A stretch of 64,000 nt of DNA from JAVBPE01 sp031549865 (GCA_031549865.1 JAVBPE010000002.1:186001-250000), one strand, 5' to 3'. Shown: positions 38,519 to 45,778, numbered from the stretch's first letter. A program made the numbers and translations. Notes: generated by a model from the letters alone, not told the origin.

Positions 38519-38875
38519 ATGGAATTTGATATTACATTAATAAGAAGAGGTAATTTCATCATTAATAAACAAGAAATGAAAAAATATTTTTCTGAAATAG
38601 AAGATTTATTTATATCATTTAATAGTCCAGTAGAAGGTAAGTGGTTTAAGTACAGGGGTTCAATATTTTCACTTCATTACTCAGAATATACCGATTCATT
38701 TAAAATATTTTTCACTGATAAAAAAGAAGGATTTGACTTAATTACAATAGAACAATTTAAAAATGAAATGATACCTTATATATTAAATATTTTGAGAAAT
38801 GATTCAAATAGGAAAAGTAATATTAATTTTCATATTTGTGAGAAAAATAAAAAACTCTCTATTCTAAGAGGATAA
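38519..38875 (+). CDS. Unrecognised 118-residue cytoplasmic protein
   Basis: No family recognised. A mixed alpha/beta sequence without signal or TM: EFDITLIRRGNFIINKQEM at the start, GKWFKYRGSIFSLHYSEYTDSFKIFF in the middle, ending ICEKNKKLSILRG. It resembles in size and style small immunity or antitoxin-like proteins, but that is only context-based inference (accessory region, neighbours without housekeeping roles). A TATAAT about 48 nt upstream and AAAGGATT before the ATG support expression. Confidence 0.6.
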   Translation: MEFDITLIRRGNFIINKQEMKKYFSEIEDLFISFNSPVEGKWFKYRGSIFSLHYSEYTDSFKIFFTDKKEGFDLITIEQFKNEMIPYILNILRNDSNRKSNINFHICEKNKKLSILRG

Positions 38876-38934
38876 GTTAATCTTTGGCAAAAGGAAGATA
38901 AAACCTACAAACAGACATAAGGAGTGTAAATAAT

Positions 38935-39939
38935 ATGGAAATTAATAAAGATAAAACGATAGCATTCTATACTAGCTATATTCCTTGTAATTGTGGTGAT
39001 TGCAAGATTTATATTAGGAATATTGAAAAAATGTATCCTGAAATATGTGCGTATTTAACATCGATAGGTGTAAATCCATTAAAACCTTTTGAACTAATGT
39101 CCATTGATGATGGTATGAGTCAATTAGAATTTGTTTCGTGTGAATATATTGTATTTGGTAACGCAGACAATGATTTTAAAATAACAATTAATAACATGGA
39201 TATTGAGGTTTCATATTTGCATCCAATTCTGGATACAAAAGATGATTATTTCATACTTATGTTTGGTCCTATAATGATTGAAAAAATTTATTCGAACACT
39301 AGACATTTAACACATAGTGATATTAAAAAAACTATAAGTAAGATATTATATGATTTTGATATTATGAATCTAATTGACAAGTTAGATAAGGAGGAAGCCT
39401 CTTTACTTGCAAATGAATATATTCAAGAAGCAAATATTATTGAGATAGAATTATCGAAAAGACGAAATCTGATTGGATTTCCAAAGTTTTTACAAAAAAC
39501 TTTTTATAAGCAATTTGACCAAGTGATAGAAATAGCTCTTTGCAGAAAAATAACCTATGAAATTGCTTCACAATTAGAAGTGCAAAGAGATTTTAAAGAC
39601 TTTGAAGAGAATAAGCGTTTAAAAGGAAAAATCTCAATTGAAGATTTTGAATATAAATTGGTTATACATCCTAATTTCATTGTAACGACATTAGATCGCA
39701 ATACTTACATTAATGGAAAACTATATTATGATATAGAAGAGCAAGATTTATTAGAGTCATATATTGATTTTGTTGATAATAATGATTATATATATATTCA
39801 ATACAAACGTAAACAGCTATTGTCTGCTCGTAATTATTTTAGATTAGTTCATAAAAATAAATATGATTTTATAAAACTCAAGAACAAAAAACAAATAGAG
39901 TTGATTTTTGATAATAATGGAGTTATATTTAAAAAATGA
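38935..39939 (+). CDS. Unrecognised 334-residue protein with N-terminal CxCxxC module
   Basis: Domain 1 (about 1-115) has the cluster YIPCNCGDCKIY, then YPEICAYLTSIGVNPLKPFELMSIDD, FVSCEYIVFGNADNDFKITINNMDI and YLHPILDTKDDYFILMFGPI. I recall similar single-domain proteins from Firmicutes accessory loci but no settled function. The three Cys plus a later Cys could bind metal. Domain 2 (116-334) is charged, with a helical stretch and a C-terminal beta-rich part (LVIHPNFIVTTLDRNTYING). No signal or TM. The ATG has AAGGAGTG upstream. It is 59 nt after the 118-residue gene and probably co-transcribed. Confidence 0.65.
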   Translation: MEINKDKTIAFYTSYIPCNCGDCKIYIRNIEKMYPEICAYLTSIGVNPLKPFELMSIDDGMSQLEFVSCEYIVFGNADNDFKITINNMDIEVSYLHPILDTKDDYFILMFGPIMIEKIYSNTRHLTHSDIKKTISKILYDFDIMNLIDKLDKEEASLLANEYIQEANIIEIELSKRRNLIGFPKFLQKTFYKQFDQVIEIALCRKITYEIASQLEVQRDFKDFEENKRLKGKISIEDFEYKLVIHPNFIVTTLDRNTYINGKLYYDIEEQDLLESYIDFVDNNDYIYIQYKRKQLLSARNYFRLVHKNKYDFIKLKNKKQIELIFDNNGVIFKK

Positions 39940-39977
39940 TAATTTAGTTAAGTAGATGTTAATATGAGCATATTTAA

Positions 39978-40114
39978 TTTTTAAAAAAGACTTATCGTTC
40001 TGCAATAATTTTTATTTATATTAAAAATAATAAAAAAATCAGGATAGGACATATTGTAATAAGGTGGAAGCTAGACTTAATAATATAATAAAGAGTGCTT
40101 TCGTGAACGAATAA
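39978..40114 (+). pseudogene. Decayed 3' fragment of a 2TM/PH-like gene (paralogue of the gene at 42109)
   Basis: Translated, 39984-40060 reads KKTYRSAIIFIYIKNNKKIR followed by IGHI, matching the 42109 protein's KKVDTYTYHLAIIYIYIKDNK region. After a small deletion and frame change it continues VEARLNNIIKSAFVNE to a TAA at 40112-40114, matching VEDRLNSIIKEY of the intact protein. An in-frame stop at 39975 and the frame break show it is dead. The downstream DNA also matches (module A versus module B), so a whole gene-plus-3'-module unit was duplicated and then eroded. Confidence 0.7.
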
Positions 40115-40117
40115 AAT

Positions 40118-40304
40118 AAAACCCACACCAGAAGTCCCACCTGACTGATAAATAAATGAAATAATGGCGTAATTATGCAGTATATTTTCATGGTTCCGTA
40201 GCATATACTGCTCCGCCACGTAATAAATAAAGTTAAAAATTTAACTTTAATACATACAAAAGACTGTGTTTGTTCCTGATAAGGGCTGATATAGTCTTTT
40301 TTTT
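40118..40304 (+). repeat. Structured module A (about 185 bp), copy 1
   Basis: It aligns along its length with 42541-42719. Shared features in order: an AACC(C/T)AC start; a central hairpin (here GCAGTATAT 40177-40185 with ATATACTGC 40203-40211); and a 3' block with AAAAGACTGT, CCTGATAAGGGCTGATATAG and TCTTTTTTT that is nearly identical in both copies. It contains a 12-bp repeat of the tRNA-Ser 3' end at 40208-40219 and an extra AAAGTTAAA/TTTAACTTT hairpin (40230-40249). Confidence 0.7.
40208..40219 (+). repeat. Direct repeat of the tRNA-Ser 3' end (possible attachment remnant)
   Basis: CTGCTCCGCCAC at 40208-40219 is identical to 37696-37707, the last acceptor-stem bases, discriminator and CCA of tRNA-Ser(GCU). 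The flanks differ. Its place downstream of the tRNA with accessory genes between fits an att-like repeat, although no integrase gene is present. Confidence 0.5.
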
Positions 40305-40305
40305 A
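40257..40305 (+). terminator. Large terminator hairpin of module A
   Basis: AAAAGACTGTGT pairs with ATATAGTCTTTT (12 bp, two G-U pairs) around a loop that holds CCTGATAAGG, and is followed by a T run. The same structure recurs at 42673-42719. Confidence 0.75.
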
Positions 40306-40419
40306 TATCTACTGATAAATCTTATAAAAATATTTAAAATTCATATTCAAAGTTCAACCTAAATTGACACCAATATTTAAAAGGTTATGTTATAATAAAA
40401 GTTAAGACGGGTGATAAAT

Positions 40420-41823
40420 ATGTTTGCTAAGATAAAAGGTAATAGTACAGTATACGGTTCAGTTATTTTTGCAGTTATTTATAAGGGCTTGAAAAGTAAA
40501 GCAATTCTTTTTGATGAAACATATTCACAATTAATAGTATTAGATTTTTTTGATAATAATCATCGCCCAAGAATTCTGTTTATGGATGGTGACCATTCAA
40601 GTTGGAGTATAAATCAAGAAAATTTTAAATCGTATTGGAATATTAAAGACATTTTTAAAGTAGTTGATAATAACAAATATAATAATAAAATGCTAGAAGA
40701 AGCAAAGCTTATTCAAAGTAATTCAATATCAAGTGATTTTAACGATATAAAAACACAATATGATATAGAAGCATTAGAATTATGTTCATTTAATTTTCAC
40801 GATTCCTATATTCTTAAAATGGAAACTAATATGGATACTTTTAAAATTTTACTAGATTCGTCATGGGGAACGTGTATTTATATAGAGGGGGTTGATGTTA
40901 TTCAAAATGATTTGAATTCTACAAATTTTTTTGATGATTGTCAAGTTTCTGTCGAAGATGGGAATGTAGTATTTAAATTTTATGATTTTGAAAGCGAACA
41001 AATAGTATTAAAAGCAAAAAGTATTAGATGGAAAGCTTTATTCGACGAAAAATATAATATAAAGATGGACAATATAAAATTGGATAATGATAAAATGACT
41101 TTTTTTTATGGAAAGGATGAAATAGTTGTACATCTTGGAAATATAAATGATAGTTTATTTAATTTCAATAAAGATAATACAATAGGTTTTTTAGCTTTCA
41201 TTGAAGATTATTCCGCAACTTTTAAGTTGATAGATAATAATACAATGCGCTCTATTTGTATTACTAAAGGTTCTCTTGAAAAATGGGAGGAATATAAAGA
41301 TAGAGTATTATCATTCAAAGAGATAGTTGAAAATAATATATATAATGTTATAGTTTTAGAAGATGAAGAGTATAACGGGTATGGAGGTATAGACAATGGT
41401 GAAACGTTATTTCAAGAAGAATATAGTAAAATTTATAGCTTTCTATATTTTTACAAGTATACAGGCATATCTATTGTAGGTAATTTGTTATTTTGGTTAA
41501 TAATACAATTATGTAATCCGGCATTGAAATGGGGAATGTTTTATCTTTTTGGTGTTGGAATAAGTTTATTTACGTTTATACTAAGTTTTATTGTTTTTTT
41601 AAAAGACTTGCATAATGATGTAGTTTCATTAGTTATAAGTGATAAAAAAATAATTTTTCATGCAATTAACTCATTTATTATTGACTATAATGATGTTGTT
41701 AGTGTAGAAAAAGGTAAGAGAATTATCATTAAAACAAAAAAGAAGAAGTATAAATTAATAAATAGTTATAAAAATGAAGAAATATATAATATATTAATTG
41801 AACATATAAACAAAGAGTATTAA
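40420..41823 (+). CDS. Unrecognised membrane protein with C-terminal PH-like domain
   Basis: 467 residues. A cytoplasmic N-terminal region (1-330) includes an HDS motif block (LCSFNFHDSYILKMETNMDTF, about 123-143) followed by LLDSSWGTCIYIEGVDVI, of a kind seen in immunity-like and DUF4085-type proteins. Two TM helices follow (about 345-400: ISIVGNLLFWLIIQLC and FYLFGVGISLFTFILSFIVFL). A basic beta-rich C-terminal domain (VVSLVISDKKIIFHAINSFI) looks like a bacterial PH/YcxB-type domain. The same 2TM-PH layout occurs in the gene at 42109 and in the pseudogene. ATG 40420 is preferred over GTG 40411, which lies in the GGGTGAT ribosome site. A TTGACA at 40364 is a likely -35 box. Confidence 0.6.
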   Translation: MFAKIKGNSTVYGSVIFAVIYKGLKSKAILFDETYSQLIVLDFFDNNHRPRILFMDGDHSSWSINQENFKSYWNIKDIFKVVDNNKYNNKMLEEAKLIQSNSISSDFNDIKTQYDIEALELCSFNFHDSYILKMETNMDTFKILLDSSWGTCIYIEGVDVIQNDLNSTNFFDDCQVSVEDGNVVFKFYDFESEQIVLKAKSIRWKALFDEKYNIKMDNIKLDNDKMTFFYGKDEIVVHLGNINDSLFNFNKDNTIGFLAFIEDYSATFKLIDNNTMRSICITKGSLEKWEEYKDRVLSFKEIVENNIYNVIVLEDEEYNGYGGIDNGETLFQEEYSKIYSFLYFYKYTGISIVGNLLFWLIIQLCNPALKWGMFYLFGVGISLFTFILSFIVFLKDLHNDVVSLVISDKKIIFHAINSFIIDYNDVVSVEKGKRIIIKTKKKKYKLINSYKNEEIYNILIEHINKEY

Positions 41824-42108
41824 AATAATTTAGTAAAAAGAAAACATTTAACTTTAAAAAAACTTACACTTTATAACTATGATGATTGCAAGGTATTATA
41901 TGAGTATTGAAATCACTTAGATAAAAATGCGAGTTTATTTAAAAATTATTGATGTTGACCATTAAAGTCATTTAATTAATTCAGTTAATGATGGAACCGG
42001 TATACATATCTTTTTTTCTTGTAAGGATATTTAATTTTTTACAATAATGAATAAATAATAATGCAGATAATGACAAAAAAAGTAATTAAACAATATAAAG
42101 GAGAAATC
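41824..42108 (+). other. Gene-poor stretch with possible decayed coding sequence
   Basis: No intact frame with a ribosome site lies here. Short in-frame bits such as YDDCKVLYEY (near 41877) and NDGTGIHIFFSCKDI (near 41988-42035), each ending in a stop, look protein-like and may be remnants of lost cassette genes. No hairpin terminator is evident after the 467-residue gene. Confidence 0.3.
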
Positions 42109-42540
42109 ATGGAATTGATTGCAAAAAAGAAAAAAAATGTTAGTATCCTTATGGGTATATATACATGTATAGGACTATTTATGGTTATAAGTATACTTAT
42201 TAGAAATGAATATACGGAATATAAAGTTGTTTTTTATGTTGGTATTTTTTTGCTGATCGCTTGCGGCTTAATCTTCATTTTAAGTATTGTTCAACCCAAA
42301 AAAGTTATTTTCTACAATAAGGCAAGCAACACTATTGTAATTAGAAAGTTTAAAAGAGAATACATAGTTAATATTTCTGAAATAAAAAAAGTTGATACAT
42401 ACACATATCATCTTGCAATAATCTATATTTATATTAAAGATAATAAAAGAATCATGATAGGAGAAATTGCAAGAATTAACAAAGTTGAAGATAGGCTTAA
42501 TAGTATAATCAAAGAATATTCTCGAAATCTATTTAAATAA
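42109..42540 (+). CDS. Small 2TM protein with PH-like (YcxB-type) C-terminal domain
   Basis: 143 residues. Two TM helices (VSILMGIYTCIGLFMVISIL, about 10-30, and VVFYVGIFLLIACGLIFILSIV, about 40-62) precede a beta-rich domain: KKVIFYNKASNTIVIRKFKREYIVNISEI, then IYIYIKDNKRIMIGEIARI and a final helix VEDRLNSIIKEY. The layout equals bacterial PH-domain membrane proteins of the YcxB type; function unknown. ATG 42109 has AAAGGAG 6 nt upstream; an in-frame ATG at 42061 has none. It is followed directly by module B, and a dead paralogue with the same 3' module lies 2.4 kb upstream. Confidence 0.65.
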   Translation: MELIAKKKKNVSILMGIYTCIGLFMVISILIRNEYTEYKVVFYVGIFLLIACGLIFILSIVQPKKVIFYNKASNTIVIRKFKREYIVNISEIKKVDTYTYHLAIIYIYIKDNKRIMIGEIARINKVEDRLNSIIKEYSRNLFK

Positions 42541-42719
42541 AACCTACGCCCAAAGTACTAACTAATATTGAAAATTATAAAATAATAGCATAACTATGTA
42601 ATTTGTTGGTTTCACAAGCACATACTGACCCGCTACTAGTTATTAAAAGCTTAATTATAAGCATAAATGAATACAAAAGACTGTATTTGTCCTGATAAGG
42701 GCTGATATAGTCTTTTTTT
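42541..42719 (+). repeat. Structured module B (about 180 bp), copy 2
   Basis: It aligns with 40118-40304. The 3' block (42673-42719) is almost identical to copy A, including CCTGATAAGGGCTGATATAG. The middle has drifted, but a hairpin is kept in the same place (TATGT 42595-42599 with ACATA 42620-42624, and TTGT/ACAA inside it). The tRNA-like 12-mer of copy A is present only in altered form here (CTGACCCGCTAC). Confidence 0.7.
42673..42719 (+). terminator. Large terminator hairpin of module B
   Basis: AAAAGACTGTAT pairs with ATATAGTCTTTT (12 bp, one G-U) and is followed by T's. It terminates the 143-residue gene. Confidence 0.75.
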
Positions 42720-42787
42720 GTTTATAATTCAATAACTAAAATATGTTGCTAAAGACAAAGTAGATAAGATTTATTATATAAAAATAA

Positions 42788-42813
42788 AAGCGTCCATATT
42801 GGACGCTTTATAA
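42788..42813 (-). terminator. Hairpin at the end of the nitronate monooxygenase gene
   Basis: AAAGCGTCCA / TGGACGCTTT with a TATT loop (42788-42811), directly after the stop on the minus strand, with T's beyond the stem on that strand. Confidence 0.75.
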
Positions 42814-42814
42814 A

Positions 42815-43897
42815 TCAAAGATTACTTAATGCAAATTCTGTTTCATTTATTAAAGATTTTACTAATTCTTTAACAGAAATAATTTTATCTACTTTATAAG
42901 CATTACTTCCACAAAAGATTAAACCCTCATCTATATTTCCTTTAAAAGAATTTATAAGTGCTTTAGTGATACAGTAAGGGCTTGTTTTAGGGTTACATTG
43001 AACAATGCAATCATAGCATTTAGTTATTTGCTTTCTATTTTCTTCTACATCAATTATAAACTTATTTTTTATTGCTCTTCCTGGCATTCCAACGGGACTT
43101 TTTACTATTACAATGTCTTCTTGTTTAGAATTAATATATGCATCTTTATAACTATTTGATGCATCACATTCCACTGTTGCGACAAATCTTGTTCCCATTT
43201 GAACACCAGAAGCACCTAGTTTTAAGAATTTAGCAATATCATTTCCATCATAAATTCCTCCAGCAACTATAACCGGAATGCTTACTCCTGTCTCTTCCTC
43301 AATCTTTTTCATTTCTTCAATTACTTCAATCGTAATTTCTTCAAGACTTTGGGCTTTATTATTTAATAAATCATCACTATCAAATCCAAGGTGACCACCT
43401 GCTAATGGACCTTCTATAATAACCATATCAGGAATATAATTATAATTTGTACGCCATATTTTAGTTATTAATTTGGCAGCCCTTGCAGAGGAGATAATAG
43501 GTGCAATCTTTGTTTTAGTTCCTTGAACAAATTTTGGTAATTCCCTAGGTATACCGGCTCCAGAGATTATTAAGTCTATTCCTTTTTTTACAGCTCTTTT
43601 TACTAAGTCAGCGTAATTATTCATTGCAACCATAATATTCATACCTAAGATTCCCGTTGAAGAAATTTTTCTTGCTTTCTCAATCTCAGTATCTATTGCC
43701 TCTAAATTAGCTTCTTTAGGGTTTTTATCGTAATTAGGGTCTAAGAAACCTATGCTTGCGGCTGATAATATACCTATCCCGCCCTCTTTAGCTACATTTC
43801 CAGCTAAACATGAACCCGAAATACCAATTCCCATCCCACCTTGAATGATAGGGTATTTGGATGTTTTTTCTCCAATTTTTAATCCTTTTAATATCAT
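42815..43897 (-). CDS. Nitronate monooxygenase / FabK-like FMN enzyme
   Basis: 360 residues, a TIM barrel of the NPD family. YPIIQGGMGIGISGSCLAG begins the FMN-binding part; SGAGIPRELP, IIEGPLAGGHLGF (catalytic His region), IPVIVAGGIYDG and GASGVQMGTRFVAT follow. The C-terminal extension with KCYDCIVQCNPKTSPYC has four Cys and is absent from classic FabK. It either oxidises alkyl nitronates or reduces enoyl-ACP. TTTGA-N3-TCAAA operator-like sites upstream would fit a fatty-acid link, but no fab genes adjoin. AAGGAGAAAAAT precedes the ATG. Confidence 0.82.
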   Translation of the reverse strand: MILKGLKIGEKTSKYPIIQGGMGIGISGSCLAGNVAKEGGIGILSAASIGFLDPNYDKNPKEANLEAIDTEIEKARKISSTGILGMNIMVAMNNYADLVKRAVKKGIDLIISGAGIPRELPKFVQGTKTKIAPIISSARAAKLITKIWRTNYNYIPDMVIIEGPLAGGHLGFDSDDLLNNKAQSLEEITIEVIEEMKKIEEETGVSIPVIVAGGIYDGNDIAKFLKLGASGVQMGTRFVATVECDASNSYKDAYINSKQEDIVIVKSPVGMPGRAIKNKFIIDVEENRKQITKCYDCIVQCNPKTSPYCITKALINSFKGNIDEGLIFCGSNAYKVDKIISVKELVKSLINETEFALSNL

Positions 43898-43920
43898 ATT
43901 TTTCTCCTTATTAAAACATA

Positions 43921-43944
43921 AAAATCAAATATATTTTTGATTTT
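43921..43944 (-). promoter_or_regulatory. Inverted repeat in the 5' leader of the nitronate monooxygenase gene
   Basis: AAAATCAAA (43921-43929) and TTTGATTTT (43936-43944) form a palindrome with TCAAA/TTTGA half-sites, the same half-sites as the motif at 43989-44001. Confidence 0.45.
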
Positions 43945-43958
43945 TTTCTCCTCAATTA

Positions 43959-43986
43959 ATTATATATCAAATACTTCATTTGTAAA
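43959..43986 (-). promoter_or_regulatory. Promoter of the nitronate monooxygenase gene
   Basis: Minus strand: TTTACA (43986-43981), a 16-bp spacer, TATAAT (43964-43959). Confidence 0.6.
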
Positions 43987-43988
43987 GG

Positions 43989-44001
43989 TTTGATATTCAA
44001 A
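43989..44001 (-). promoter_or_regulatory. FabT-like palindromic operator candidate
   Basis: TTTGATATTCAAA is a perfect 5-3-5 palindrome, matching the TTTGA-N3-TCAAA form of the FabT box known from streptococci. It touches the -35 box of the promoter at 43959-43986. Confidence 0.4.
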
Positions 44002-44180
44002 ATATTTGTACATAAAACAAATAAAAATGATAAAGTATGATATTTTTTTTAAAAATAGAATTAAAATCAAATTTAAAATTTCAAATATAAGAAGAAGCAA
44101 AAGAAACCAATGTTTTTAATTATATTGCATTTTTAACTTATATAATTTATTATATAATTATAATGAAATTTGGTGAATTT

Positions 44181-45653
44181 ATGAAAAAACTAATAGTTTT
44201 TATTGTGATATTGTTTATTACTATAATAGCTCTTCCACAAAATATTTGTGCACTAACCGATAATGAAATAGCGATATCTACAGCTGATGAATTAGTTGCT
44301 TTTTCAGAATTTGTAAATGAACATAGCACTTCAAATTTTAATACAGATAATAGATATTATTATTTAACTTGCGATATAGATTTGACACAGACTCTTTCAC
44401 CAAATGGTTTTGGGTATGAATTATGGGGGGAGTCTGGTTTTAAGCCAATAGGCTATAAATTACTGAATTATGAAAGAATATTTACCGGTATTTTTGATGG
44501 TAAAGGACATACAATAAGTGGTTTGTGGATTAACCGTGATCTTGATAATGATAACTCGGATTATATGCAGTATGCAGTACTTGGTAATGGACTTTTTGGT
44601 TATAATAAAGGAACTATTAAGAATTTAACAATCAAGGCATCTGATTTTGGAATTACTGGTTATAAAAATGTTGGCGGAATTGCAGGTATTAATGAAGGTA
44701 ATATTGAAAATTGTTCTTTTTTTGGAAATTTAAGTGGTTTTACGGTTGGCGGGATAGCTGGATATACAGAATCTAGTACAATCAAAAATTCTTTATATAA
44801 AGGAATAATTGAAAGTAGTGGAAATGCTGGTGGAATTTCAGCTAAAACTTATGATAGTACTATTGAAAATGTTTATGTTGAGGCAAGTATAACGGCTGAT
44901 ATTGCTGGTGGTTTAACTAGTTATTCATTAGGTAGAAACTTAATCAGAAATTCATTAAGTATTTCTAATATCATAGCTGATGAAGACTATTTAGGTGGGT
45001 TAATAGGCATCAGTGAAGAACAATTGGATATAGAGAATTGTTACTATATAAATAAAGATAATTTAACTTATGCCTTAAATGGTATTGATGATACTAACAA
45101 TGTAAAAGGATTAAATACTAATGAAATTTTAAATAAGGTTTATGAATTGTTTTCTAATCAAACTGAATTATTCAATTTAAATAAAAAAATAGAATATCAA
45201 AAAAGTGGCACAAGTAATTATTTTGCTGAATATCCAACTGAAATTGGGGATTATACAATTAGAATTATTTATGATAATAATTATTTCAAATTAGAAATGT
45301 TTGGTGCTCTGACTATAGAAGCATTACCAGATAATTTTAATTATGTAATCATATATATATGTATTGTTTTGATAATTATTTTAATTATATTGTTAATAAT
45401 ATTTTTATTTAAATTGAAACTTAAGCAAAATATTATAACGCATTCAAATAACTATAGGGATTTACCTGATGATTTTTCTAAAAGAGAAAAACAAATAGCG
45501 ATATTAATGCTTGATGGTTTAAAAAGAAAAGAAATTGCTAACAAACTTTTCTTAAGTGAGAATACAGTTAAAACTCACACATCAAATATTTTAAGAAAAT
45601 CAAATAGTATTGATCAAAAGAATTTTATCGATAAATATCATAATAAAAAATGA
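44181..45653 (+). CDS. Transmembrane LuxR-type regulator with extracellular GLUG repeats
   Basis: 490 residues. Signal peptide at 1-25 (KKLIVFIVILFITIIALPQNICA). Extracellular GLUG-type repeats at about 100-290: FTGIFDGKGHTISGLWI, NVGGIAGINEGNIENCSFFG, VGGIAGYTESSTIKNSLYKG, NAGGISAKTYDSTIENVYVE. A single TM follows at about 386-410 (FNYVIIYICIVLIIILIILL), then a cytoplasmic LuxR/GerE helix-turn-helix at about 432-490 (FSKREKQIAILMLDGLKRK, EIANKLFLSENTVKTHTSNIL). It therefore joins a surface sensor to a DNA-binding output in one chain, with no kinase or receiver domain. The ATG at 44181 has GGTGA upstream; ATG 44163 has no ribosome site. It directly precedes the giant surface protein. Confidence 0.85.
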   Translation: MKKLIVFIVILFITIIALPQNICALTDNEIAISTADELVAFSEFVNEHSTSNFNTDNRYYYLTCDIDLTQTLSPNGFGYELWGESGFKPIGYKLLNYERIFTGIFDGKGHTISGLWINRDLDNDNSDYMQYAVLGNGLFGYNKGTIKNLTIKASDFGITGYKNVGGIAGINEGNIENCSFFGNLSGFTVGGIAGYTESSTIKNSLYKGIIESSGNAGGISAKTYDSTIENVYVEASITADIAGGLTSYSLGRNLIRNSLSISNIIADEDYLGGLIGISEEQLDIENCYYINKDNLTYALNGIDDTNNVKGLNTNEILNKVYELFSNQTELFNLNKKIEYQKSGTSNYFAEYPTEIGDYTIRIIYDNNYFKLEMFGALTIEALPDNFNYVIIYICIVLIIILIILLIIFLFKLKLKQNIITHSNNYRDLPDDFSKREKQIAILMLDGLKRKEIANKLFLSENTVKTHTSNILRKSNSIDQKNFIDKYHNKK

Positions 45654-45678
45654 AACTACATGACAAATGTAGTTTTTT
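45653..45678 (+). terminator. Terminator after the LuxR-type regulator gene
   Basis: AAACTACA / TGTAGTTT with a TGACAAA loop and a T run, overlapping the stop codon. Confidence 0.75.
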
Positions 45679-45685
45679 GTTATTT

Positions 45686-45705
45686 AGGGTGAGATAATTC
45701 ACCCT
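45686..45705 (+). promoter_or_regulatory. 20-bp palindrome upstream of the giant surface-protein gene
   Basis: AGGGTGA (45686-45692), 6-bp spacer, TCACCCT (45699-45705); a third GGGTGA half-site follows at 45710-45715. The dyad is centred about 25 bp upstream of a weak -35 box, where an activator would be expected. Confidence 0.5.
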
Positions 45706-45715
45706 GATGGGGTGA

Positions 45716-45744
45716 TTTCTTTAGAAATGTATAAATGCTATAAT
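45716..45744 (+). promoter_or_regulatory. Promoter of the giant surface-protein gene (weak -35)
   Basis: TATAAT (45739-45744) is a perfect -10 box, but the hexamer 17 bp upstream is TTTCTT (45716-45721), a poor -35, consistent with dependence on an activator. Confidence 0.5.
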
Positions 45745-45778
45745 TTTAATAGAGATTAAAAACTATTTGGAGGTATAT

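Noticed and set aside
40016..40219. 67-residue minus-strand frame over module A
   Set aside because: It covers the pseudogene and the hairpin module in antisense and has no ribosome site. The plus-strand homology with 42380-42720 explains the sequence better.
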